Positions 8,383-16,859 are shown, numbered from the stretch's first letter. The stretch: 64,000 nucleotides of DNA from Streptomyces venezuelae (GCF_008642375.1 NZ_CP029194.1:4092001-4156000); one strand, 5' to 3'. Notes: a model not told the origin generated them from the letters alone. Numbers and translations are program-made.

Positions 8383-9636
8383 CTACGCCTGGTGACCGGG
8401 CCGGTCCGGCGGCGCCGGCGGCACCGATGGCACCGGCGGCACCACCGGCATCGTCCGGCGCCTCTCCGGCTGCCCCGCCGCGGGCCTGCTCAGCGCGAGC
8501 AGCGCCATGTCGTCCGTCGACCCGCCGCCCGTGTGGAGGCGTACGTCGTCGACGAGCGCGTCGAGCAGCTCCTCGGGTCCCGGGAAGATCCGCCCGGCGA
8601 GGCGGGACGCCGGGTCGTAGAAGACGCCCTCCGCGTCCCGCGCCTCCGAGAGGCCGTCCGTGTAGAAGAGCAGCGTCGCGCCCGGCGGGTAGGGCCGCTC
8701 CTCGGCCCGGTCCGGCCACGCCGCCAGCTCGCCCATCCCGAGCGGCAGCGCCGGCTCCGCCGGATCCAGCACGTCGAGACCCCCGTCCGCGTACAGCAAC
8801 AGCGGCGGCGGATGCCCGCGGTTGACGATCCGTACGCTCCTCTCCCCCGCCCCGTCGGCGCGCGGGATCTCTGCCAGGACGGCCGTCGTGAACCCCTCGA
8901 AGGCGTCCAGCCCGTGCCTGCGGGTCCCCTCCCGGGCCAGCGCCCGCTCCAGCCGCTGCGCCACCCCCTCCAGGCTCCGCTCCTGCTCGGCCGCCTCCCG
9001 GAACGCCCCGATCACGACGGCGACGGCCTCGACCGCCTCCATCCCCTTGCCCCGTACGTCCCCGACCACGAGCCGCACCCCGTGCGGGGTGTCCTGGACG
9101 GCGAAGAGGTCGCCGCCGATGAACGCGTCCGCCTGCGCCGCCTCGTAGCGGGCCGCGCACTGCAGCCCGCCGATGCGCTCGACGGGCGTCGGCAGCACCG
9201 CCTTCTGCGCGGTCTCCGCGATGACCCGGGCGGAGGCCAGCCGCTCGCCGCTGCGCCGCACGACCCGGTTGACGAGGAGGGCGAGCGCGGACACGGTGAC
9301 GACGGTCAGCGTCTCCGTGAGGGCCGGGATCTGGTCGACGGTGCCGTTGTAGACGTGCAGCCCGACCGAGGCGAGGACGGCGGCGATCCCGGTGAGCAGG
9401 GTGGTCGGTGTGGAGAAGAAGGGCGCGGCGATCAGCGGGGCGGCGGAGAAGAGCGGCGCCGCCGTGTACGCGGGCGGTGTCGCCACGTCGTAGGCGACCC
9501 CGCCCACGATGACCAGCGGGGGCAGCGCCCGGATGAACCGCCGGGCGCCGCCGTACGCCGGACGGCCGTACGCGGTGCGGCCGTCGCCACGCCGCCGCCC
9601 GCCGTCCGCCCGCCGCCGCTCCTGGGGGTGCCCCAC
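8383..9636 (-). CDS. membrane-anchored PP2C/SpoIIE-type protein phosphatase
   Basis: 417 aa. The N-terminus has three to four hydrophobic segments (residues 35-140), followed by a PP2C-type serine phosphatase domain of the RsbU/SpoIIE class. Metal-binding acidic residues are seen in FIGGDLFAV, VVGDVRGKGMEAV, YTDGLSEARD and STDDMALL. Such proteins dephosphorylate anti-sigma antagonists or related partners. The GTG at 9636 is chosen because GGAGA lies 7 bp upstream and the MFS gene ends at 9789. The tail after residue 385 is Pro-rich. No linked anti-sigma or STAS gene is seen, so its partner is unknown. Confidence 0.85.
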   Translation of the reverse strand: MGHPQERRRADGGRRRGDGRTAYGRPAYGGARRFIRALPPLVIVGGVAYDVATPPAYTAAPLFSAAPLIAAPFFSTPTTLLTGIAAVLASVGLHVYNGTVDQIPALTETLTVVTVSALALLVNRVVRRSGERLASARVIAETAQKAVLPTPVERIGGLQCAARYEAAQADAFIGGDLFAVQDTPHGVRLVVGDVRGKGMEAVEAVAVVIGAFREAAEQERSLEGVAQRLERALAREGTRRHGLDAFEGFTTAVLAEIPRADGAGERSVRIVNRGHPPPLLLYADGGLDVLDPAEPALPLGMGELAAWPDRAEERPYPPGATLLFYTDGLSEARDAEGVFYDPASRLAGRIFPGPEELLDALVDDVRLHTGGGSTDDMALLALSRPAAGQPERRRTMPVVPPVPSVPPAPPDRPGHQA

Positions 9637-9788
9637 CTGTGCTCTCCTGCCCCGGTCCGTACCGGCCACGGTGTTCCGTACCGCGCCTCCCAGGGTGGCC
9701 GCCGCCGCACCCGGCGGCGACCCCCACGGGGCCGACTGGCGTACCGGGCCGGGCCCGGAGGGCGACCGTCCCCGCCGCCGGACAGGCC

Positions 9789-11051
9789 CTAAGGAGCGGC
9801 TGCCTCCGGGGTCTCCGCCTCCGGGGTCTCCGCCTCCCGTGCCGTCGGCTCCGCGAGGCGGCCCCCGCGGGCGAGGAGGGCCACCGCCCCCGCGCACACC
9901 AGGCCCACCGCGCACAGCGCCAGCCACGGCACCGCCGACCACCCGGTGACGTCGAGCAGCGCGCCCGTCGCCAGGTTCCCCACGGTGATCCCGATCCCGC
10001 AGACCGTGTTGTAGAGCCCGTAGTGGGTGGCCACCCAGCGCCCCCGGGACAGGGCGACGACGGTGTCCATCTCGTACGGGTAGAGCACGGCGTTCGCCAC
10101 GGCCAGGACCGCCGCGCACAGCAGCAGCCCCGCCACGCCCCGGCCCAGGGCCGCCGGGACCAGGAAGGCACCGCCCATCAGCGCGAGCCCGAGGACCAGG
10201 CACCGCTCACGGTCGAGGCGGCGCCGGCACCAGGCCGTGATCCGCAGCTGCCCGGCGAGCGCGACGAGCGCCGAGACGACGAACAGCGCCGTCGTGAGCC
10301 CCGTGCCCTCCGCCGCGAGCGGCAGCGCCAGATAGACCTGGAAGGACAGCACGTACGAGCCGGTCATGGCGAGCGAGAAGAGCCAGAACGTGCGGTGCGA
10401 GAGGACCGTGCGGAACTGCCCCCGCCCGTCCTTCCCCGCCGAGAGGGCGTCCCCGCCCCTGACGGGCAGATGCCGGAGCTGTACGAGGGTCAGACCGGCG
10501 AACAGGACCGCCGCCACCGTGCACGTCAGCCGGAACGACACCCCGGTGAGCGCCACCCCGACGAGCGGCCCGAGCAGGATGCCGGCCTGGTAGTAGGCGT
10601 TGAACAGCGCGAAGGCCTGCACCCGCCGCTCCTCTCCGGCCTCCGCCGCGAGGCAGGCCCGGACCGCGGGGTTGAACAGCGCCCCCGCGAGCCCGGTCGC
10701 GAGCGAGGCGGCGATCAGCATCGGCAGCGACTGCGCGAAGGCGAGCGCCCCGAAGCCGACCGTCCGCAGCGCGCAGCCCGCCACGATGAGCGGCTTGAAA
10801 CCGAGCCGGTCGGCGAGCGCCCCGCCGACCAGGAACATGCCCTGCTGGGAGAGGTTCCGGGCGCCGAGGACGAGGCCGACCGCCCAGGCGGCCATGCCGA
10901 GCCCGTCCGCGAGGTGCGCGGCCAGGAACGGCATCAGCATGTAGAAGCCGAGGTTGATGGTGAGCTGGTTGAGGAAGAGCAGCCGGACGGCCGGGTCGAA
11001 GGTGCGGCTCTGCTTCCAGATGCCCCCGCGGGGAGGCGCCGTCGTGGTCAC
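9789..11051 (-). CDS. MFS transporter (probable exporter)
   Basis: 420 aa with about 12 hydrophobic segments, major facilitator superfamily. The loop 2-3 signature region reads GGALADRLGFKP. The GTG start overlaps the stop of the PLP enzyme gene by 4 bp (GTGA), so the two are translationally coupled. That coupling suggests the transporter exports, or imports a precursor of, the PLP enzyme's product. The substrate cannot be read from the sequence. Confidence 0.88.
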   Translation of the reverse strand: MTTTAPPRGGIWKQSRTFDPAVRLLFLNQLTINLGFYMLMPFLAAHLADGLGMAAWAVGLVLGARNLSQQGMFLVGGALADRLGFKPLIVAGCALRTVGFGALAFAQSLPMLIAASLATGLAGALFNPAVRACLAAEAGEERRVQAFALFNAYYQAGILLGPLVGVALTGVSFRLTCTVAAVLFAGLTLVQLRHLPVRGGDALSAGKDGRGQFRTVLSHRTFWLFSLAMTGSYVLSFQVYLALPLAAEGTGLTTALFVVSALVALAGQLRITAWCRRRLDRERCLVLGLALMGGAFLVPAALGRGVAGLLLCAAVLAVANAVLYPYEMDTVVALSRGRWVATHYGLYNTVCGIGITVGNLATGALLDVTGWSAVPWLALCAVGLVCAGAVALLARGGRLAEPTAREAETPEAETPEAAAP

Positions 11052-12079
11052 TTGGCCCGCTCCAGGACCCGGCGGGTCCAGCCGTCGACGGGCGTGTCCG
11101 CCTCGTACGCGACCGGGTCCTCCCGCACCGGCCCGTCGAGGAGGCCGTGCGCCGCGCAGAACTCGTCGTTGAAGACGGTGTCGAAGTACCGCTGCGGCCC
11201 GTCGGGGAAGACGGCCGCGATCCGTGTCCCGCGCGGCCGGGTCCGGGCCAGCCAGCCGGCGACGAGCGCGACCGCGCCCACGCTCCAGCCACCGGTGGCG
11301 AACTGACGCGAGGCCAGCCGCCGGGCCGCCCGTACCGCCTCGGCGGGAGCCACCCAGTGCACCTCGTCGAAGGCCCCGTGATCCACGTTGGCCGGGTGGA
11401 TGGAGGAGCCGAGGCCGCGCATCAGCCGGTCCCCGGCGGGGAGGCCGAAGACCGTGGAGCCGACCGAGTCCACGCCGACCAGCTCCAGGGCGGGGCTGCC
11501 GGTGGCGCGCAGCGCGCGGGAGATCCCGGCCGAGTGGCCACCGGTGCCGACCGCGCAGACGAGGACGTCGATGCGGTCGAGCTGCTCGGACAGCTCGGCG
11601 GCGAGGCCGGTGTAGGCGTCGCAGTTGTCGGGGTTCCCGTACTGGTTGGGCCACCAGGCCCCGTCGAGCCGCAGGAGCAGGTCGGCGACCAGGTCCATCC
11701 TGGCCTGCTGCCAGCCGCCCTGCGGGCTGGGCTCGGCGGCGACGTGGACCCGGGCGCCGTGGGCGACGAGCATCCGCTCGACGATCGGTTCGAGGCCGGG
11801 GTCGGTGACGACGTGCACGGGGTGGCCGTGGAGGACACCCGCGAGGGCGAGCCCGAGGCCGAGCGTCCCGGAGGACGACTCGACGATCGGCGCGCCGGGC
11901 CGCAGCTCACCGCGGCGGCGGGCCTGCTCGACCATGTAGAGGGCGGCGCGGTCCTTGATGCCGCCGAAGTTGAAGCCTTCGAGCTTGGCCCAGTAGCCGT
12001 CGTCCGTCCAGAGGACGGGGGTGTTGCCGACGGTCTGTACGGCGATGGGCAGGGTGTTGCCGAACAGGCGACTGTTCAT
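11048..12079 (-). CDS. PLP-dependent cysteine-synthase-family enzyme
   Basis: 343 aa, fold type II PLP enzyme (beta-replacement family). The Schiff-base lysine lies in FNFGGIKDRAALYM (about residue 42), followed by the phosphate/substrate loop ESSSGTLGLGLAL, and the glycine-rich loop AVGTGGHSAGI appears in the middle. Close relatives include cysteine synthase, cystathionine beta-synthase and SbnA-type enzymes that make diaminopropionate precursors. The normal cysK context is absent, and coupling to an MFS exporter argues for a special amino-acid product; that is inference. The ATG at 12079 has AAGGA 10 bp upstream; an in-frame GTG exists at 12124. Confidence 0.8.
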   Translation of the reverse strand: MNSRLFGNTLPIAVQTVGNTPVLWTDDGYWAKLEGFNFGGIKDRAALYMVEQARRRGELRPGAPIVESSSGTLGLGLALAGVLHGHPVHVVTDPGLEPIVERMLVAHGARVHVAAEPSPQGGWQQARMDLVADLLLRLDGAWWPNQYGNPDNCDAYTGLAAELSEQLDRIDVLVCAVGTGGHSAGISRALRATGSPALELVGVDSVGSTVFGLPAGDRLMRGLGSSIHPANVDHGAFDEVHWVAPAEAVRAARRLASRQFATGGWSVGAVALVAGWLARTRPRGTRIAAVFPDGPQRYFDTVFNDEFCAAHGLLDGPVREDPVAYEADTPVDGWTRRVLERAK

Positions 12080-12146
12080 GGTGTCTACGTCCTTGAGGTG
12101 GTACGCCGAAAGGAACCTGGTCACGCGGGTGAGTGCGGGACCCGGC

Positions 12147-12527
12147 TCAGTTCCGGTCCACTCCGAGGGCGATCAGCAGACGGCCCGGCTCGGGGCCGGG
12201 TCCCGCCCTGCCCCGGACGCAGCGCGCGCGGGGGTCGGTACGGAGGTCCGCCGGGTACGAGGACGGGGTCACGGCCGCGCCGGCATCGGGCGCGGCGAAC
12301 TGCGGGGCGGTGGTCTGCGCGGGCAGGTGGGCGTCGAAGGACCACACCTCCTCGGACCCCTCGCAGCCGTGCGGCAGGGCGGGGGCGGAGACGGTCACGG
12401 CGCCGGAGGAGGGCAGGGCGTGCCCGTTCCCTCCGTGGCAGACGCTCATCAGGAGGGCGAGGAGCGCGAGCAGGACGAGGACGGCGGGCGCCCGCCTTCG
12501 CACGTCACTCACACACTCGTCACTCAT
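12147..12527 (-). CDS. small exported or membrane-anchored protein of unknown function
   Basis: 126 aa, not recognised. Residues 12-30 form a hydrophobic core (VLVLLALLALLMSVC) after an Arg-rich stretch, which suits a signal peptide or anchor; four cysteines are present. The rest is Pro/Ala-rich with no repeat. It lies 67 bp upstream of the PLP enzyme on the same strand and could be in its operon. The ribosome site is poor. A competing plus-strand frame overlaps it, so it may not be translated. Confidence 0.5.
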   Translation of the reverse strand: MSDECVSDVRRRAPAVLVLLALLALLMSVCHGGNGHALPSSGAVTVSAPALPHGCEGSEEVWSFDAHLPAQTTAPQFAAPDAGAAVTPSSYPADLRTDPRARCVRGRAGPGPEPGRLLIALGVDRN

Positions 12528-12632
12528 GGTGCGCGTGAGACTACGGTGGGATTTCGCGCCCCGGCAAAGCGACGGGCGCGGTTTTGGCCACCGTTTACTT
12601 CCGACTACTTCCGAGCACTTCCGGCGCGGTGG

Positions 12633-13373
12633 TTACAGGTTCCGCTCCGCGTAGACGGCCATCGCGTCCCGGACGAGGACCGCGGTCCCCTCGCCGTGCT
12701 TGTCGTAGTTCGCGGTGAAGCGCGGGTCGTCGACGTACATGCGGCCGAGTCCGATCACGTACTCCCTGGTCGGGGTCGTGGTGGCCGACAGCCATGCGAT
12801 CTGGCGCCGCGCGATCGCCTGCACCTCGTCGCTGCCGGCCGTCAGCCCGTCCCGTACCGCCTGCGCGAAGTCGCGGGCGATGCCGGTCTGCTCGTCCAGG
12901 AACGCCTTCTTCCCCTCGGCGTCGAGCGAGCGCCACCAGCGGTCGCCCTGCTCGTACGCCGCGCGGCCCCAGCGCTCGGTGACCTCCTGCTCGTACCGCG
13001 TGTGGTCGAAGCCGTCGAAGACTTCCTCTGCCATGAGCTCTTCTCCCTTCTCGGTCTTGTGGAGAGTGGTGCGGACGGCCTCGATCTGCCGGCCGATGCG
13101 CTCCCGCTCCTGCTCCAGGAGGAGCAGATGGGTGCGCAGCGCGGCGGACGGGTCGCGCTGTCCTTTCAGGACCTCGGCGATCGCGGGCAGTGAGAGCCCC
13201 AGCTCGCGCAGCAGCAGGATGCGCTGCAGACGCACGAGCGCCGCCTGGTCGTAGTACCGGTAACCGTTCGCGCCGATCCGGCTCGGCTCCAGCAGGCCCC
13301 GCTCGCCGTAGTGGCGGAGGGTGCGGCTGGTGGTGCCGGCCTTCTTGGCGATCTCCTGGATCGACCACTCCAT
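12633..13373 (-). CDS. MerR-family regulator with TipAS ligand domain
   Basis: 246 aa. The N-terminal MerR winged helix reads WSIQEIAKKAGTTSRTLRHY (residues 3-22), with a dimerisation coiled coil at residues 75-115. The C-terminal TipAS-like domain (about 120-246) has the conserved YEQEVTERWG and RRQIAWLS segments. TipA-type regulators bind thiopeptides or other amphipathic drugs and activate their own and resistance promoters. Only 16 bp separate its ATG from the palindrome at 13390-13406, with no ribosome site, which suggests a leaderless, autoregulated transcript. Confidence 0.9.
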   Translation of the reverse strand: MEWSIQEIAKKAGTTSRTLRHYGERGLLEPSRIGANGYRYYDQAALVRLQRILLLRELGLSLPAIAEVLKGQRDPSAALRTHLLLLEQERERIGRQIEAVRTTLHKTEKGEELMAEEVFDGFDHTRYEQEVTERWGRAAYEQGDRWWRSLDAEGKKAFLDEQTGIARDFAQAVRDGLTAGSDEVQAIARRQIAWLSATTTPTREYVIGLGRMYVDDPRFTANYDKHGEGTAVLVRDAMAVYAERNL

Positions 13374-13389
13374 GCCGACAACGCTAAAT

Positions 13390-13406
13390 CTTGACGTCGC
13401 GTCAAG
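13390..13406. promoter_or_regulatory. palindromic operator at the MerR-type gene
   Basis: CTTGACG-TCG-CGTCAAG: 7-bp perfect arms around 3 bp, immediately upstream of the TipA-like gene. On the minus strand the palindrome overlaps a TTGACG -35-like hexamer, and a TAGCGT hexamer lies 7 nt before the ATG. Position and symmetry fit autoregulation by the adjacent MerR protein. Confidence 0.65.
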
Positions 13407-13445
13407 GTCAAGCCGACCTGCGCGGCCGCGGGCGCGGGGGAAACG

Positions 13446-13487
13446 ACGAAGGCCCGGATCCGATCGAAATCGGATCCGGGCCTTCGT
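13446..13487 (-). terminator. terminator after initiator tRNA
   Basis: Perfect inverted repeat with 19-bp arms and a 4-nt CGAA loop. It starts 10 bp downstream of the tRNA 3' end on the minus strand. No U-tract is present, as is common for Streptomyces tRNA terminators. Confidence 0.8.
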
Positions 13488-13497
13488 TGCTACTGAG

Positions 13498-13571
13498 TAG
13501 CGGGGACAGGATTTGAACCTGCGACCTCTGGGTTATGAGCCCAGCGAGCTACCGAGCTGCTCCACCCCGCG
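13498..13571 (-). tRNA. initiator tRNA-Met (CAT)
   Basis: 74 nt cloverleaf without encoded CCA. The anticodon loop is CTCATAA on a stem closed by three consecutive G-C pairs (GGG/CCC), and the first acceptor pair is unpaired C1-U72. Both are hallmarks of initiator rather than elongator tRNA-Met. A promoter candidate lies just upstream and a strong hairpin downstream. Confidence 0.95.
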
Positions 13572-13583
13572 TCGGTAAACACG

Positions 13584-13613
13584 ACTCTACGTCATGACCG
13601 GCGCAATCGTGAA
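13584..13613 (-). promoter_or_regulatory. candidate promoter of initiator tRNA
   Basis: On the minus strand TTCACG and TAGAGT are separated by 18 bp, with the -10 ending 12 bp before the tRNA 5' end. TAGAGT-like -10 boxes recur before other tRNA genes in this window (54924, 55086), which supports the call. Confidence 0.55.
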
Positions 13614-13622
13614 ATCGGTTTC

Positions 13623-14117
13623 TCAGCAGCCGCAGTCGTCGGAGTCCACCGGCGCCGTGAGCGGGTCCGCGGCCTTCTCCGCGGGCCCTTCCCAGGTCTC
13701 GTAGGCGAAGCCCTCGCGCACCCAGTACTCGAAGCCGCCGAGCATCTCCTTCACCTGGAAGCCCAGCTCGGCGAGGGCCAGCGCGGCGCGCGTGGCGCCG
13801 TTGCAGCCGGGGCCCCAGCAGTACGTGACGACCGGCACGGACTTGTCGAGCAGCTGCTCGGCCTGCTCGGGGATGAGCGCGGTCGGCAGGTGGAGCGCGC
13901 CGGGGACGTGGCCCTGGTCCCAGGAGGCGGTGGAGCGCGAGTCGATCACGACGAAGCCCGGGTCCGTGCCCTCGGCGGTCGCGGTGGCCAGCGCGGAGGC
14001 CACGTCGGAGACGTCGGCGTGGAAGGCGAGGCTGGCGGAGAAGTAGGCGGCAGCAGCGGCGGGAGAGGCCGGCGGGGTGCGGAGCACGGGGTTGACCTGC
14101 GTCGTTGTCGTCGTCAT
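13623..14117 (-). CDS. single-domain rhodanese-like protein
   Basis: 164 aa. A rhodanese domain covers residues 40-150. The active-site cysteine lies in VVTYCWGPGCNGATRAAL, and the CDC25-like substrate loop has an extra Cys. The mid-domain reads DSRSTASWDQGHVPGALHLP. It ends in a Cys pair (DDCGC). Likely role: sulfur transfer or sulfide/thiol stress handling in the cytoplasm. It is divergent from the ECF41 sigma gene and shares the 214-bp intergenic region. The ATG at 14117 is chosen because the longer frame lacks the domain and has shadow composition. Confidence 0.85.
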   Translation of the reverse strand: MTTTTTQVNPVLRTPPASPAAAAAYFSASLAFHADVSDVASALATATAEGTDPGFVVIDSRSTASWDQGHVPGALHLPTALIPEQAEQLLDKSVPVVTYCWGPGCNGATRAALALAELGFQVKEMLGGFEYWVREGFAYETWEGPAEKAADPLTAPVDSDDCGC

Positions 14118-14267
14118 GGTGATCAATCTACGGACGAAGATCATCGTGCTGAAGTGCGGATCCACGGCGCTCGGGGGCCACGGCCGGGGAATCCCGGGCG
14201 TTCGCCACAGGGCGGCGGGGATCTCACGTGACAAGACCGTTCGGGCCCGCTCGGCCGCCGCAGTTCG

Positions 14268-14294
14268 TGTCACATCGGCAGGGTTCCATCCGTC
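14268..14294 (+). promoter_or_regulatory. ECF41-type autoregulatory promoter
   Basis: TGTCACA (14268-14274), exactly 16 bp, then CGTC (14291-14294). This is the published consensus recognised by ECF41 sigma factors upstream of their own operons. Transcription would start near 14300, leaving a 30-nt leader before the GTG at 14332 of the sigma gene itself. Confidence 0.85.
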
Positions 14295-14331
14295 ATGAAG
14301 GCATGACGGAGGCGAAGGGGGAGATCGACGC

Positions 14332-15306
14332 GTGAACGGCGAGCTGAACCACGACGGGCCGAACGACGGCGGGCAGAACCGCAGCGGACTGACCGACGGC
14401 GGGCGCGGCCGCTCCAAGGAGGAGCTGGCCCGGCGGTTCGAGGCCGACCGCGGGCACCTGCGGGCCGTGGCCTACCGGATGCTCGGCTCGCTGAGCGAGG
14501 CGGAGGACGCCGTCCAGGAGGCCTGGTTCAAGCTCAGCCGCGCCGACGTCAGCGCGGTGGAGAACCTCAGCGGCTGGCTGACCACGGTCGTCGGCCGCGT
14601 CTGCCTCGACATGCTGCGCTCCCGCGGCTCGCGCCGCGAGGACCCGCTGGAGTACTTCGTCCCCGACCCGGTCGTCACCGTCCTGGACGCCACGAACCCC
14701 GAGCACACGGCGGAGCTCACCGAGTCCGTCGGCCTCGCGCTCCTCGTCGTCCTGGAGACGCTGTCGCCGGCCGAGCGGCTCGCCTTCGTCCTGCACGACA
14801 TGTTCGCCGTCTCCTTCGACGAGATCGCGCGGATCGTGGACCGCACCCCGGCCGCGACCCGCCAGCTCGCCAGCCGGGCCCGCCGCCGGGTCCAGGACGC
14901 CACCCCCGCCCCGGGCCCGGACGCCCGGCGCCGGCGGGAGATCGCCGACGCCTTCCTCGCCGCCGCGAACGGCGGCGACTTCGAGGGCCTGCTCGCGGTC
15001 CTCGACCCCGACGTGGTGCTGCGGGCGGACGGCGGCAGGATCCTCGCGGCCGCCTCCAAGGTGGTGCGGGGCGCCGAGGCCGTCATCTCGCAGGCGCTCA
15101 TGTACGCCAAGTTCAAGCAGGCGTCGCTGCCGGTCCTGGCCAACGGCGCGCCCGCCTTCGTCGCGGTCGTGGACGGCCGCCCGACCGTGCTCATGTCGTT
15201 CACGATCTCCGGGGACCGGATCGTCGGCCTCGAGATCCTGGCGGACCCGGAGCGGCTCGCCACGCTCGGCCTCTCGGACGAGGACCTGGCCCGCGCGACG
15301 TTCTGA
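14332..15306 (+). CDS. ECF41-family (SigJ-like) RNA polymerase sigma factor
   Basis: 324 aa. Sigma region 2 (YRMLGSLSEAEDAVQEAWFKL, split here as YRMLGSLSEAEDAVQ and EAWFKL) is at about residues 45-65, and region 4 (LPAERLAFVLHDMF-like segment) at 145-185. A C-terminal SnoaL-like domain of about 120 residues follows. ECF41 factors lack a classical anti-sigma; the C-terminal domain itself modulates activity, and the conserved DGGR-type motif is seen (ADGGRILA). GTG start with GGGGGAG about 9 bp upstream. The usual neighbour is a carboxymuconolactone decarboxylase or oxidoreductase gene; here a divergent rhodanese takes that place. Confidence 0.9.
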   Translation: MNGELNHDGPNDGGQNRSGLTDGGRGRSKEELARRFEADRGHLRAVAYRMLGSLSEAEDAVQEAWFKLSRADVSAVENLSGWLTTVVGRVCLDMLRSRGSRREDPLEYFVPDPVVTVLDATNPEHTAELTESVGLALLVVLETLSPAERLAFVLHDMFAVSFDEIARIVDRTPAATRQLASRARRRVQDATPAPGPDARRRREIADAFLAAANGGDFEGLLAVLDPDVVLRADGGRILAAASKVVRGAEAVISQALMYAKFKQASLPVLANGAPAFVAVVDGRPTVLMSFTISGDRIVGLEILADPERLATLGLSDEDLARATF

Positions 15307-15353
15307 GAGTTCCGGTGGTTCTCGCCGAAAGAACAACCGCTTCAGCGGCGGCT

Positions 15354-15391
15354 CCCGAGCCGCGGGCCCGGATCCGGGCCCGCGGCTCGGG
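15354..15391. terminator. bidirectional terminator
   Basis: Perfect 38-bp palindrome (19-bp arms meeting at GGATCC) between the convergent sigma-factor gene and lipoprotein gene, 47 bp and 23 bp from their stops. It can terminate both transcripts. Confidence 0.8.
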
Positions 15392-15414
15392 CGTTCACGC
15401 GAACTGCCCGACCG

Positions 15415-16575
15415 TCAGTTCCAGCGCAGCAGGAACGTCATGTGGCGCGGCGCGTCGGCGGGCTCCTCCACGTCGGCGATCTTCACCGGCTCGCCGCCGG
15501 GGACGAAGTCGGCGCGGAACAGTCCCGTCTTGCCGTTCTCGCCCTCGGAGAGGAACGCGAAGCTCTTGCCGTCCGGGGCGAGGACCGGGTCCGAGTTGGA
15601 GCGGTCGTTCGCCGGGATCAGCTCCTCGGTCTTCACGACCTTCTTGTAGTCGGCCGAGAAGGTGATCTGCCGGAACTCGTCACAGACCAGGGTGGTGGCG
15701 TCCCGCCAGAAGACCGGCTGGCAGCCGAGCTCCGGGGCGTCGAGGCCCGCCGTCCCGATCGATTCCAGGAAGTCGCCCGCGCCGACGCGGCCCTCGGCCG
15801 CGACGCGTGCGAGCCACATGCCGTTCATCGTGCCCCCGGCCACGATCCCCCCGTCCGGGGCGGCCACGTAGTCGCCGTCATCGGTGGCCAGCACGGTCGT
15901 CGCGGTGGGCCCGTCCTGCTTCATCAGATCGCCGAGCTTCTCGTAGGCGACCCTCTCCTCGGACGCCAGGCCCGCCTTCGGGTCGCGGGAGGCGACGTCG
16001 TCGCTGGACTGGAAGTCGTGCTCCCCCATGTCGTACCAGAGCCGGCCGGTGACCGGGTGGAAGGCCACCCCCCGGTTCTTCGGGCGCTTGCTGAAGGCGT
16101 CCGGGTCGGGGGCGCCGACCTCCTTGCCGGTGGCGACGTCCCAGGCGCCGGCCCGCGACATGCCCTTCATGCCGGCGACGAGCGTGTAGTCCTTGTTGAA
16201 GGCGAGGGCGACCTGGTGCTGCGGACCCCCGCTCTCGCTGGTGGGGCAGCCACGCGCCGGCTCCACGCCGTTCGGCAGGACGGTGCTGCGCGTGGCCACG
16301 ATCGAGCCGTCCTTGAGGGAGAGTGACTCCACGGTCAGCGCGTAGTCCCACCCTCCGCCGCCATACTCGATCTTGTGACAGAAGGAGAGGGTGACGGTGT
16401 TCGGCTGCGCCAGCGACGCCGTCTTGACGTCGCCGCCCCCGGCCTCACCCTTCCCGCCCCCGCCGCCGCCGGAACCGGAACTTCCGATCGTGGCCGGGTC
16501 CGTGCCTCCGCCGCAGGCGGCGAGCAGCAGCGCGGCACTCGCCGCGAGTCCGGCCCTGGCGATACGTCGTCCCAT
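15415..16575 (-). CDS. lipoprotein with WD40/TolB-like propeller, unknown function
   Basis: 386 aa. The signal peptide ends in the lipobox LLAAC (Cys at residue 21), followed by a Gly-rich spacer. The rest is predicted beta-rich, with repeated short motifs such as PVTGRLWYD, LAPDGKSFAFLSEG and VFWRDATTLVCDE typical of TolB/WD40-type propellers. It is anchored outside the membrane; the function is not known. It stands alone between a terminator and a low-complexity gap. Confidence 0.75.
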   Translation of the reverse strand: MGRRIARAGLAASAALLLAACGGGTDPATIGSSGSGGGGGGKGEAGGGDVKTASLAQPNTVTLSFCHKIEYGGGGWDYALTVESLSLKDGSIVATRSTVLPNGVEPARGCPTSESGGPQHQVALAFNKDYTLVAGMKGMSRAGAWDVATGKEVGAPDPDAFSKRPKNRGVAFHPVTGRLWYDMGEHDFQSSDDVASRDPKAGLASEERVAYEKLGDLMKQDGPTATTVLATDDGDYVAAPDGGIVAGGTMNGMWLARVAAEGRVGAGDFLESIGTAGLDAPELGCQPVFWRDATTLVCDEFRQITFSADYKKVVKTEELIPANDRSNSDPVLAPDGKSFAFLSEGENGKTGLFRADFVPGGEPVKIADVEEPADAPRHMTFLLRWN

Positions 16576-16735
16576 GTCAGAAACCCCCGTGCAGATCGCG
16601 GCGCCGGGTCGGACCCGGCCTCACAGTCGAACTCGGGGAACACCCACCGCCGTTGACAGTGTGTTATCAACAAGCTGAAGCAGACGATCATTAAAACAGG
16701 CGGATCGGCGCTACCGAATCCGGTGCCCTCGGAGG

Positions 16736-16831
16736 CCGGGGGCGGGCCCGGGGCCGGGGTCGAGCCTGGGCCCGGGGCGAGCCCGGGGCCGGGGCGAGCC
16801 TGCGGCCGGGGCGAGCCCGCGGCCGGGGGCC
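16736..16831. repeat. G/C-rich tandem low-complexity repeat
   Basis: Four to five imperfect copies of a GGGCCGGGGCGAGCC(T/C) unit between the lipoprotein gene and the PAP2 gene. It appears non-coding and is probably prone to slippage. No promoter is visible inside it. Confidence 0.7.
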
Positions 16832-16859
16832 TGACGCACGAACCGGGCCGCCGCCGCTC

